From LMUY01 sp965199105 (GTDB lineage: Bacteria; Pseudomonadota; Alphaproteobacteria; Acetobacterales; Acetobacteraceae): a DNA stretch of 64,000 bases. The stretch is taken from the NCBI GenBank assembly GCA_965199105.1, contig CBDAQO010000002.1, positions 496,001-560,000 of the forward strand. Direction: 5' to 3'. This document shows, piece by piece, positions 26,793 to 36,158 of the stretch. Position 1 is the stretch's first letter; the number at the start of each line of letters is the position of its first letter. The position numbers and the translations under genes are program-made. The notes below the pieces were generated by a model. The model searched no databases and was not told where the DNA came from. It saw only the letters and a program-made list of their open reading frames with translations.

Positions 26793-27488
26793 ATGCTGAG
26801 CGTCGAGAACGTCGACCTTTACTACGGGGCGGCGATCGCGTTGCGCCGGGTTTCCATCCAGGCGCACCCGGGCGCGGTCACCTGCGTGCTGGGGCGCAAC
26901 GGGGTGGGCAAGACCAGCCTGCTGCGCGCGATCACCGGGGCGCACCCGGTGAAGTCGGGCCGCGTGATGTGGGAGGGGCAGGACATCACGCGGCTGCCGA
27001 CCTACGAGCGGGCGCGGCGCGGGGTCGCCTGGGTGCCGCAGGGACGCGACATCTTCCCCCTGCTCACGGTGCGCGAGAACCTCGAGACCGGGTTTGCCGT
27101 GCTGCCGCGTGGCCAGCGGCGGGTGCCGGAGGAGATGTTCGAGCTGTTCCCCATCCTCAAGACCATGTTGCGCCGCCGCGGCGGGGATTTGTCGGGCGGG
27201 CAGCAGCAGCAGCTCGCCATCGCCCGCGCGCTGGTGACCAAGCCGCGGCTGCTGGTGCTGGATGAGCCGACCGAGGGCATCCAACCCAGCATCATCAAGG
27301 ATATCGGCCGGGTGATCGCGCTGCTGCGGCAGCGGGGCGAGATGGCCATCGTGCTGGTGGAGCAATACTACGAGTTTGCCCGCGAGTTGGCGCAGAGCAT
27401 CGCCGTGATGGACCGGGGCGACATCGTGCTGAGCGGTCCGGCCGGGTCGCTGGACGAGGGCGAGGTGCGGCGGCGGCTGTCGGTCTAG
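26793..27488 (+). CDS. urtE: Urea ABC transporter ATP-binding protein UrtE
   Basis: LivF-like ATPase, 231 residues. Walker A GRNGVGKT, Q-loop VPQGRDIFP, signature LSGGQQQQLAIARAL, Walker B LLVLDEPTEGIQPSI, switch region LVEQYY. The EGIQPSII segment is typical of UrtE. It lies 78 bases after urtD and is followed by the small periplasmic protein gene and the urease genes on the same strand. Confidence 0.95.
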   Translation: MLSVENVDLYYGAAIALRRVSIQAHPGAVTCVLGRNGVGKTSLLRAITGAHPVKSGRVMWEGQDITRLPTYERARRGVAWVPQGRDIFPLLTVRENLETGFAVLPRGQRRVPEEMFELFPILKTMLRRRGGDLSGGQQQQLAIARALVTKPRLLVLDEPTEGIQPSIIKDIGRVIALLRQRGEMAIVLVEQYYEFARELAQSIAVMDRGDIVLSGPAGSLDEGEVRRRLSV

Positions 27489-27596
27489 GCGCGTGATCAC
27501 CAGGGGTTGCCCTGAATCCGCCGCTTTGGCCCGCCATCGTGCTTGCCTGGCAATAAGGCGGTGGCTACGCCGGTGCCCCCATCAAGGAGAGACGAT

Positions 27597-27899
27597 TTGA
27601 TCACCCGCCGCCACGCGACCACGACAGTCGCATCCCTGCTCGCCCTGCTGCTCGTCGCCGGGTCCTTGCCGCTGCGGGCGCAACCGCGACGCGGCGAGGA
27701 GGACGTGCGCGCCAGGCAGGAGCGCTATAACCAGGCCATCCAATCGCTGCAGGAGGAACATAACCGGCAGGTGACGGGCGTGGAGGAGGCTTTCAACGCC
27801 CACCGCATCGACCGCCGCGAGCTGGACGGCGACATCGCGTCGCTGCAGCGGCAATACGACGCGGGAGTGGCCGAGCAACGGCGCATCCTCGAGCACTGA
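27597..27899 (+). CDS. Small periplasmic coiled-coil protein, unknown
   Basis: A 100-residue unknown protein. The start is taken as TTG 27597, placed about 8 bases after AAGGAGA, giving a clear signal peptide (SLLALLLVAGSLPLRAQ). The mature part is charged and helical with heptad-like spacing (RQERYNQAIQSLQEEHNRQ), so it is probably a soluble coiled coil. It sits between urtE and ureD and overlaps the likely start of ureD, suggesting co-translation with the urease set. No known urease accessory protein resembles it. Confidence 0.55.
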   Translation: MITRRHATTTVASLLALLLVAGSLPLRAQPRRGEEDVRARQERYNQAIQSLQEEHNRQVTGVEEAFNAHRIDRRELDGDIASLQRQYDAGVAEQRRILEH

Positions 27900-27931
27900 C
27901 CCAGCCCGAGCGGCTGCAGCGCTCCCGCGGC

Positions 27932-28714
27932 GTGCTGCACGTCGCGGTGAAGGACCGGGGCGGCGCGACCGTGCTGGACCGGTTTCGCCAGGAGGGCTGC
28001 CTGAAGGCGCGGCTGCCCCGCCCGGCCGGCGGCGAGTGGACGACGCTGGTGACGATCAACAGCGCCGGCGGGGTGGCGCAAGGCGACCGGTTGCTCACCA
28101 CGCTGACCGCCGGGGCGGCAACGCGCCTGACCGTGACCAGCCAGGCGGCGGAGCGCTACTACCGCGCCGTCAGCGGCGACCCGGCGCGCGTGCAGACCAC
28201 GATCGAGGTGGGGCCGGGCGCGGCGCTGGAGTGGTTGCCGCAAGAAACCATCCTGTTCGACCAGTGCGCGCTGCACCGCCGGCTGGACGTGTCGCTGGCG
28301 CCGGATGCGGCATTCCTAGGCGTGGAGCTGCTGGTGTTCGGCCGCGCCCGCATGGGTGAGACGGTGCAGCAAGTGCGGCTGCGCGACACTATCCGCCTGA
28401 GCCGCGGCGGCGCGCTGGTGTGGCACGACGCCATCCGGCTCGAGGGCGCGGCGCAGGCGGTGCTGCACCGGGCGGCGGTGGCGGCCGGCGCGGGCGCGGT
28501 GGCGACGCTGCTGTTTGCCGCCGCGGAGGCGCCGGGCTGGCTCGACAGGCTGCGCGCCGCACTGGCGCCGTTCGAGGCGGGGGCGTCGGCGATGACGGAC
28601 CTGCTGGTGGCGCGCATCGTGGCGCCAGATGGGGCCTGTGCACGCGCTGCAATCGTGGCAGGATTGGGTGCGCTGCGGGGCGGACGGACGCTGCCGCGGC
28701 TATGGGGTTGCTGA
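27932..28714 (+). CDS. ureD: Urease accessory protein UreD
   Basis: Scaffold for loading nickel into urease. Family signatures are RFRQEGCLKARLPRP, SAGGVAQGDRL, TSQAAERYYRA and ETILFDQCALHR. From GTG 27932 the product has 260 residues. The family normally begins with a QRSxG segment; here that segment is encoded upstream in frame (27914-27931), and a CTG at 27896 overlapping the stop of the preceding gene could be the true start. It abuts ureA with no gap. Confidence 0.93.
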   Translation: MLHVAVKDRGGATVLDRFRQEGCLKARLPRPAGGEWTTLVTINSAGGVAQGDRLLTTLTAGAATRLTVTSQAAERYYRAVSGDPARVQTTIEVGPGAALEWLPQETILFDQCALHRRLDVSLAPDAAFLGVELLVFGRARMGETVQQVRLRDTIRLSRGGALVWHDAIRLEGAAQAVLHRAAVAAGAGAVATLLFAAAEAPGWLDRLRAALAPFEAGASAMTDLLVARIVAPDGACARAAIVAGLGALRGGRTLPRLWGC

Positions 28715-29017
28715 ATGAACCTGACGCCGCGCGAGAAGGACAAGCTGCTCATCGCCATGGCGGCCGAAGTGGCGCGCAAGCGGCTGGCCCGCGGCGTGCT
28801 GCTGAACCACCCCGAGGCGGTGGCGCTGATCAGCGACTTCGTGGTGGAGGGCGCGCGCGACGGCCGGTCGGTGGCCGACCTGATGGAGCACGGCGCGCAC
28901 GTGCTGACCCGCAGCCAGGTGATGGAGGGGATCGCCGAGATGATCCACGACGTGCAGGTAGAGGCAACGTTTCCCGACGGCACCAAGCTGGTGACCGTGC
29001 ACGAGCCAATCCGATGA
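28715..29017 (+). CDS. ureA: Urease subunit gamma
   Basis: Smallest structural subunit of urease, exactly 100 residues. The N-terminus MNLTPREKDKLLI and central LLNHPEAVALISDF are invariant family features. It starts directly after the ureD stop. The gamma and beta subunits are separate genes here, unlike the fused forms of epsilonproteobacteria. Confidence 0.97.
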   Translation: MNLTPREKDKLLIAMAAEVARKRLARGVLLNHPEAVALISDFVVEGARDGRSVADLMEHGAHVLTRSQVMEGIAEMIHDVQVEATFPDGTKLVTVHEPIR

Positions 29018-29049
29018 CGGCCGGCTCGCGCCTCTTGCTGCAAGCGGCG

Positions 29050-29074
29050 CTTCCTCTCCCCCTGGGAGAGGGCC
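29050..29074. repeat. REP-like palindrome inside the ure operon
   Basis: CTTCCTCTCCC-CCT-GGGAGAGGGCC in the 79-bp gap between ureA and ureB. It is the only CCCTCTCCC-type hairpin located inside the urease cluster and could stabilise or attenuate the transcript. Confidence 0.7.
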
Positions 29075-29096
29075 TATTGAGTGGAGTGGCCGTCGC

Positions 29097-29398
29097 ATGA
29101 TCCCCGGTGAGGTCCTGGTCGCGCCCGGCGACATCACGCTCAACGCTGGCGCGGTCGAAACCAAGCTCACCGTCGCCAACACCGGGGACCGGCCGATCCA
29201 GGTCGGCAGCCACTACCATTTCGCCGAGACCAACCCGGCGTTGCAGTTCGACCGCGCCGCCGCTCGGGGCCAGCGCCTGGCGATCCCGGCCGGCACCGCG
29301 GTGCGGTTCGAGCCGGGGCAGACGCGTGAGGTGACGCTCGTCCCGTTCGGCGGCGCCCGCACCGTCTATGGTTTCCGCGGCGACGTGATGGGCGCGCT

Positions 29399-29402
<4 letters not shown>
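29097..29402 (+). CDS. ureB: Urease subunit beta
   Basis: A 101-residue structural subunit. Begins MIPGEVLVAPGDI and contains GDRPIQVGSHYHFAETN, the highly conserved beta-subunit core. The stop overlaps the ureC start (ATGA). Confidence 0.97.
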
Positions 29403-31105
<1,703 letters not shown>

Positions 31106-31114
31106 GGTCCGATC

Positions 31115-31309
31115 ATGGGTGTTCTATTCGACAAACTGAGCTTTGTTAGAAAGCTGGATGACGGCGGGACATTCAGTCGTCCGCAAGCAGAAAGGCTCAG
31201 CGAGGCTCTTCACGACGTGGTTGGCGAGAGTGTGGCGACTAAGCTAGACTTGGTGAAGGTCCGCACCGAAGTCGGCCATCTTCGGATGGACCTTGATGCA
31301 CACAATTAG
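31115..31309 (+). CDS. Small DUF1640-like coiled-coil fragment
   Basis: A 64-residue product. The pattern FDKLSFVRKLDDGGTFSRPQAERL followed by VATKLDLVKVRTEVGHL resembles the N-terminal half of DUF1640/CCDC90-like proteins, which normally continue through a coiled coil to a C-terminal membrane helix. Here the gene ends early, inside the start of ureE, so it is probably a truncated copy. Base composition is less GC-rich than the flanking urease genes, consistent with a recent insertion. Confidence 0.4.
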   Translation: MGVLFDKLSFVRKLDDGGTFSRPQAERLSEALHDVVGESVATKLDLVKVRTEVGHLRMDLDAHN

Positions 31310-31754
31310 GTCGGTTTGGAGAGCGGGTGAGTGGGACGGAACTCGGGACGCTGGTCACGTCCTGATAGATTATGACCGCCGCCACCGCCGCCGCCTTACC
31401 CTCACCACCGAGCACGGCGACGAACTGCTGCTAGACCTGCCCCAAGCCGTGCGCCTGCGCGATGGGGACGGGTTGGAGACGGCGGATGGCCGCATCATCC
31501 GCGTGGTCGCCCAGCCGGAGCCGCTGCTGGAAATACACGCGCACAGCGCGGCGGAGTTGGTGCGCATCGCGTGGCATCTGGGCAATCGGCATCTGCCCGT
31601 GCAGTTGCTCGGTGACCGCATTCGCATCCGGGCGGACCACGTCATCGCGGCCATGGTGCATGGGCTGGGGGGGCACGCGGATGCGCTCTCGGCGCCGTTC
31701 GACCCCGAAGGTGGCGCCTATTCGGGTGGACACCATCATCACGATGACAAATGA
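31296..31754 (+). CDS. ureE: Urease accessory protein UreE
   Basis: Nickel-binding metallochaperone, 152 residues. An N-terminal UreE domain (about 5-75) and a C-terminal domain with LEIHAHSAAELVRIAWHLGNRHLPVQ, which carries the conserved nickel-site His, precede a His-rich tail (GGHHHHDDK). The start ATG at 31296 lies inside the preceding small gene (14-base overlap). Confidence 0.93.
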   Translation: MHTIRSVWRAGEWDGTRDAGHVLIDYDRRHRRRLTLTTEHGDELLLDLPQAVRLRDGDGLETADGRIIRVVAQPEPLLEIHAHSAAELVRIAWHLGNRHLPVQLLGDRIRIRADHVIAAMVHGLGGHADALSAPFDPEGGAYSGGHHHHDDK

Positions 31755-31896
31755 CCGGCAGGGTCGCCATCATCGTCCTACGCTAGGACACGCTCGCAAA
31801 ACATTGGCCTTCCGACGCGATCAGCGCAGCAGCCGCCGGCCTGGTTTATTGGTGGTTCGCTATCCGAAGACCCGCTACCGCCAGGATAGCCCCAAT

Positions 31897-32544
31897 TTGA
31901 CCCTCCCCCTCCTGCTTACCTGGCTCTCCCCCGCCTTTCCCACCGGCGCCTACGCCTACAGCCACGGTGTGGAATGGGCCGTCGAGGCTCGCGACATGAC
32001 GGATGAAGGCAGCAGCGGCGGTTGGATCGCCGAGTTGTTGCAACACGGCGCCGGACGCTCCGACGCCATCCTGCTGCGCCATGCCCATCGTGCCCAAAGC
32101 GTCGTTGAACTGGCGGCGCTCAACACCCTCGCCACCGCCGCGCAACCGAGCGCGGAGCGGCGGCTCGAAACGCTCGCGCAGGGCACCGCCTTCGCGCTTG
32201 CCGCCCAGGTCTGGGGCGCGCCGTTGCTTGCCGCCCTGCCCGGCCAAGTTGCATATCCGGTGGCGCTCGGTGCGCTCGCGGCCGCCCATGGCGTGAGCGA
32301 GGACGACGCCGCGCTCGGCGTGCTGCACGCCTTTGCCGCCAACCTCGTCTCCGCGGCCGTGCGCCTGGTGCCATTGGGGCAGACCGCGGGGCTGCGCATC
32401 CTGGCCGGGCTTGCACCGCTCATCGCCACCATCGCGCGCGACACGGCCCATGCCACGCTCGACGACTTAGGTGGCGCCTGTTTCCGGGCCGACATCGCGT
32501 CCATGCGTCACGAAACCCAATACACGAGGTTGTTTCGCACATGA
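31897..32544 (+). CDS. ureF: Urease accessory protein UreF
   Basis: GTPase-regulating accessory protein that works with UreD and UreG. The N-terminus LLTWLSPAFPTGAYAYSHGVEWAVE is the UreF signature. TTG 31897, after an AGGA, gives 215 residues, the usual size; GTG 31852 is an alternative. The stop overlaps the ureG start (ATGA). The 142 bases between ureE and this start contain no recognisable gene. Confidence 0.9.
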   Translation: MTLPLLLTWLSPAFPTGAYAYSHGVEWAVEARDMTDEGSSGGWIAELLQHGAGRSDAILLRHAHRAQSVVELAALNTLATAAQPSAERRLETLAQGTAFALAAQVWGAPLLAALPGQVAYPVALGALAAAHGVSEDDAALGVLHAFAANLVSAAVRLVPLGQTAGLRILAGLAPLIATIARDTAHATLDDLGGACFRADIASMRHETQYTRLFRT

Positions 32545-33167
32545 GCTCTCCCAATGGACCGTTGCGCGTTGGCATTGGTGGCCCGGTCGGCACGGGCAAG
32601 ACGGCGCTGATGGATGCGCTGTGCCGGCAGTTCGCGCCGCATTATGACATCGCGGCCATCACCAACGACATCTACACCAAGGAGGATGCGCAATTCCTCA
32701 CCCGCGCCGGGTCGCTGCCGCCGGAGCGCATCCTGGGCATCGAGACCGGCGGTTGCCCGCACACCGCCATCCGCGAGGACGCCAGCATCAACCTGGCGGG
32801 CATTGCCGAGATGCGGCGGCGGTTTCCGGCGCTCGACGTAATCCTAATCGAGAGCGGCGGTGATAATCTCGCCGCCACGTTCAGCCCGGAGCTGGCCGAC
32901 ATCACCATCTACGTGATCGACGTTTCCGCCGGCGATAAAATCCCGCGCAAGGGTGGGCCCGGCATCACGCGGAGCGACCTGCTGGTGATCAACAAGATCG
33001 ACCTGGCGCCCTATGTCGGCGCGAGCCTCGAGGTGATGGACCGCGACAGCCGCCGGATGCGGGGCGAGCGGCCGTTCGTGTTCACCAACATCCGTGCCGG
33101 GGACGGCGTGCAGGCGGTGGCGGCGTTCGTGGAGCGCGCGGGGGGGCTGGGCCATGGCGCGGCATAG
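32541..33167 (+). CDS. ureG: Urease accessory GTPase UreG
   Basis: SIMIBI-class GTPase that drives nickel insertion. P-loop GGPVGTGKT (13-21), metal-binding GCPHTAIRED motif, ESGGDNLAATFSPEL and the guanine-specificity NKIDL are all intact. Length 208 is standard. Its last 14 bases overlap the next gene. Confidence 0.97.
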   Translation: MSSPNGPLRVGIGGPVGTGKTALMDALCRQFAPHYDIAAITNDIYTKEDAQFLTRAGSLPPERILGIETGGCPHTAIREDASINLAGIAEMRRRFPALDVILIESGGDNLAATFSPELADITIYVIDVSAGDKIPRKGGPGITRSDLLVINKIDLAPYVGASLEVMDRDSRRMRGERPFVFTNIRAGDGVQAVAAFVERAGGLGHGAA

Positions 33168-34155
33168 CTTCTTCTGCATCGACGCGCACACCTGCGGCAA
33201 CCCGGTGCGCGTGGTGGTGGGCGGCGGGCCGCTGCTGCCCGGCGTGCCGATGGCGGAAAAGCGGCAAATCTTCCTGCGCGAGCATGATTGGGTGCGCCGC
33301 GCGCTGATGTTTGAGCCGCGCGGGCACGATGTGATGTCCGGCTCTATCCTGTATCCCGCCACGCGGACGGATTGCGACCTGGGCGTGCTCTACATCGAGG
33401 TGACTGGCTGCTTGCCGATGTGCGGCCATGGCACGATCGGCACGGTGACGGTGGCGATCGAGGAAGGGCTGGTGCAGCCACGTGTGCCGGGTCGGTTGGC
33501 GATCGAGGCGCCGGCAGGCCGGGTGGAGGCGGAGTATGTGCTGGAGGGTGGCTTCGTGGAGCAGGTGCGGCTGCACAACGTGGCCTCCTACCTGCATGCG
33601 GCGGAGGTGGCCATCGAGGTGCCGGGGCTGGGCGCGCTGACCGTGGACGTGGCGTATGGCGGCAATTTCTACGCCATCGTGGAGCCGCAAGCGAACTGGC
33701 CCGGGCTGGACGAGGCGAGTGCGGCCGACCTGGTGCGCTACAGCCCGGCGGTGCGGCGGGCGGCGCAGGCGGCAGTGGCGCCGGTGCACCCGGAGGACGC
33801 GCGGATCAGCGGCGTCAGCCACGTGCAGTGGTGCGGGGCGGCGCGCCACGCCCGGGCGCATGCGCGCAACGCGGTGTTCTACGGCGAGGCGGCGATCGAT
33901 CGCTCACCCTGCGGCACCGGATCGTCGGCGCGGCTGGCGCAACTGGTTGCGCGCGGGCGGCTGGGCGTGGGGGATACGTTCATCCACGAGAGCATCATCG
34001 GCAGCCTGTTCGACTGCCGGGTGGAGGCGGCGGCGGCGGTCGGCGGGCACGCGGCGATCCGCCCGAGCGTGGCGGGATGGGCGCGGATCACCGGGCACAA
34101 CACGATCTTCGTCGACGATCGGGACCCGTTCGCGCACGGGTTCCAGGTGAGTTAG
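33154..34155 (+). CDS. Proline racemase family, probable 4-hydroxyproline 2-epimerase
   Basis: A 333-residue cofactor-independent epimerase. Both catalytic cysteines are present: Cys90 in PMCGHGTIG and Cys253 in SPCGTGSSA. Having Cys at the second site argues for an epimerase or racemase rather than a trans-3-hydroxyproline dehydratase, which has Thr there. The usual catabolic partners (D-hydroxyproline oxidase, dehydratase/deaminase) are not nearby. Its start lies within ureG, so it is probably co-transcribed with urease, an unusual pairing. Confidence 0.85.
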   Translation: MARHSFFCIDAHTCGNPVRVVVGGGPLLPGVPMAEKRQIFLREHDWVRRALMFEPRGHDVMSGSILYPATRTDCDLGVLYIEVTGCLPMCGHGTIGTVTVAIEEGLVQPRVPGRLAIEAPAGRVEAEYVLEGGFVEQVRLHNVASYLHAAEVAIEVPGLGALTVDVAYGGNFYAIVEPQANWPGLDEASAADLVRYSPAVRRAAQAAVAPVHPEDARISGVSHVQWCGAARHARAHARNAVFYGEAAIDRSPCGTGSSARLAQLVARGRLGVGDTFIHESIIGSLFDCRVEAAAAVGGHAAIRPSVAGWARITGHNTIFVDDRDPFAHGFQVS

Positions 34156-34264
34156 CCGGCGGTTAACCTTTCTGCGGCAGCCTCGGGCAGCGCGGAAGGG
34201 TGGCAGTGCATCGGTGATCGCGGTCCAACCCGCCGTTGCATCTGGCGGGCGTGGGTGCTCCAAC

Positions 34265-35020
34265 ATGGGCACCCGAATCCCCCCCGCCCGGAGATGGCCC
34301 CGAGTGTCCGCGTCTGCCCCCTCACCTGCCGCCAAGCCGTCGTTGCGCATCAAGGGGCGCTCGTTCGTGGCGCTCGTGCTGCGGCCGGAGGCTCCGGTCG
34401 AGGCCTGGCTGGAAACTCTGGCCGAGCAGATGGCGCGCTCCCCCGCGTTCTTTGCCGGGCGGCCGGTGATTATGGACCTGTCCGCGCTCGCCGGCCTGGA
34501 AGACAGCTTCGAGGCGCTGGTCGAGCGGCTGGAGAAGCGGGACATCCGCATTATTGGGGTGGAGGGTGCGGCGCCGGGCTGGACCGATAGCGAGGTTTGG
34601 GGCCGGCCGCCGATTGCCACCAACGGGCGGTCGGACCGGTTTGTGGAAGTGCTGGACGAAACGCCGGACGCGCCGCCAGCCCCACCGGAGCCGACGTCGC
34701 TGGTGCTCGCCGGGCCGATCCGCTCGGGGCAGACGGTGCTGTTCGACAAGGGTGACGTGACGGTGGTGGGGTCGGTCGCATCGGGCGCCGAGATCATCGC
34801 GGGCGGGTCGATCCACGTCTATGGGGCGTTGCGCGGGCGGGCGCTGGCCGGGTTCAGCGGCCGACCCGGCGCGCACATCTTCTGCCGCCGCATGGAGGCC
34901 GAGTTGGTCGCCATCGACGGGGTCTACAAGCTCGCCGACGACATGCCGGACGCGCTGCGTGGCAAACCGGTGCACGCAACGCTGGATGGCGACTCGGTTG
35001 TGATGGTCAGTATGGGCTGA
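34265..35020 (+). CDS. minC: Septum site-determining protein MinC
   Basis: Division inhibitor that blocks FtsZ polymerisation when recruited by MinD. The 251-residue product has an N-terminal MinC domain (about 25-120; MDLSALAGLEDSFEALVE) and a C-terminal beta-helix domain (from about 145) with GPIRSGQTVLFDKGDVTVVGSV and GGSIHVYGALRGRALAG, the canonical MinC_C motif. GTG 34214 is an alternative start. First gene of minCDE; MinD begins 17 bases downstream. Confidence 0.94.
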   Translation: MGTRIPPARRWPRVSASAPSPAAKPSLRIKGRSFVALVLRPEAPVEAWLETLAEQMARSPAFFAGRPVIMDLSALAGLEDSFEALVERLEKRDIRIIGVEGAAPGWTDSEVWGRPPIATNGRSDRFVEVLDETPDAPPAPPEPTSLVLAGPIRSGQTVLFDKGDVTVVGSVASGAEIIAGGSIHVYGALRGRALAGFSGRPGAHIFCRRMEAELVAIDGVYKLADDMPDALRGKPVHATLDGDSVVMVSMG

Positions 35021-35037
35021 TGGAGTGAGGAGGCGGT

Positions 35038-35853
35038 ATGGCGAAGGTCCTGGTGGTGACGTCGGGCAAGGGTGGCGTGGGCAAGACGACGTCCACTGCA
35101 GCGCTCGGCGTGGCCCTGGCGCAGTCTGGGCAGAAGGTGGTGATCGTCGACTTCGACGTGGGGCTGCGCAACCTCGACCTCATCATGGGCGCGGAACGCC
35201 GGGTCGTGTTCGACCTGATCAACGTGGTGCAGGGCGATGCCAAGCTGGTGCAGGCGCTGATCCGCGACAAGCGGGTGGAAACGCTGTCGCTGCTGGCGGC
35301 GTCGCAGACCCGGGACAAGGACGCGCTTTCGGTGGAGGGCGTGGAGCGGGTGATCGGCGAGCTGCGCGAGAAGTTCGACTGGGTGATCTGCGACAGCCCG
35401 GCGGGCATCGAGAAGGGCGCCGCCCTGGCGATGCGGTTCGCCGACATGGCGGTGGTGGTGACGAACCCCGAAGTGTCCTCGGTGCGGGATTCGGACCGCA
35501 TCATCGGCCTGCTCGACAGCAAGACGGCGCGCGCTGAAGCGGGTGAGCGGATGGAGAAGCACCTGCTGCTGACCCGCTACGACCCGGTGCGGGCCGAGCG
35601 CGGCGACATGCTGAAAACCGATGACGTGCTGGAAATCCTGTCCATCCCGCTGCTGGGCATCATCCCGGACAGTGAGGAGGTGCTGAAAGCGTCCAACCTC
35701 GGCTCCCCGGTGACGCTGAGCAACCCGGCTTGCGCCCCTGCCCGCGCCTACTTCGACGCGGCCAAGCGGCTGATGGGTGAGACGCTGCCGATGACGGTGC
35801 ATGGCGAGAAGAGCGGGCTGTTCGGCCGGCTGTTTGGCCGGAGGGTGGCATGA
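35038..35853 (+). CDS. minD: Septum site-determining ATPase MinD
   Basis: Deviant Walker A ATPase GKGGVGKT (10-17) that oscillates on the inner membrane. Contains DFDVGLRNLDLIMG and ends in an amphipathic membrane-targeting helix (GLFGRLFGRR). 271 residues, as usual. Stop overlaps minE (ATGA). Confidence 0.97.
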   Translation: MAKVLVVTSGKGGVGKTTSTAALGVALAQSGQKVVIVDFDVGLRNLDLIMGAERRVVFDLINVVQGDAKLVQALIRDKRVETLSLLAASQTRDKDALSVEGVERVIGELREKFDWVICDSPAGIEKGAALAMRFADMAVVVTNPEVSSVRDSDRIIGLLDSKTARAEAGERMEKHLLLTRYDPVRAERGDMLKTDDVLEILSIPLLGIIPDSEEVLKASNLGSPVTLSNPACAPARAYFDAAKRLMGETLPMTVHGEKSGLFGRLFGRRVA

Positions 35854-36113
35854 GCCTGTTCGGGTTCCTCAACCGCCGCTCCACGGCGCCGGTCGCGCGC
35901 AACCGGCTGCAAATCCTGCTGGCGCACGAGCGGGCCTTCGTGGGCGGTGACGACCTGGCCGCGACGCTGCAGGAGGAAATCTTGCAGGTGATCGCGCGGC
36001 ACATCGCCATCGACCGCGACAAGGTGCGGGTGAACCTGGAGCGTGGGCAGGCGGTGTCGACGCTGGAGATCGACATCGAGATGCCAGGCGAGCCGGTGCT
36101 GCGGGCGATGTGA
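35850..36113 (+). CDS. minE: Cell division topological specificity factor MinE
   Basis: An 87-residue MinE. N-terminal membrane/MinD-binding segment (SLFGFL, then ARNRLQILLAHERA) and C-terminal topological-specificity domain (EEILQVIARHIAIDRDKVRVNL). Completes a minCDE operon with overlapping genes. Confidence 0.96.
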   Translation: MSLFGFLNRRSTAPVARNRLQILLAHERAFVGGDDLAATLQEEILQVIARHIAIDRDKVRVNLERGQAVSTLEIDIEMPGEPVLRAM

Positions 36114-36158
36114 GCGGGCTCGGCCGATAGATCAGGGCGTTCAGCCGGGTGAGGCAGC

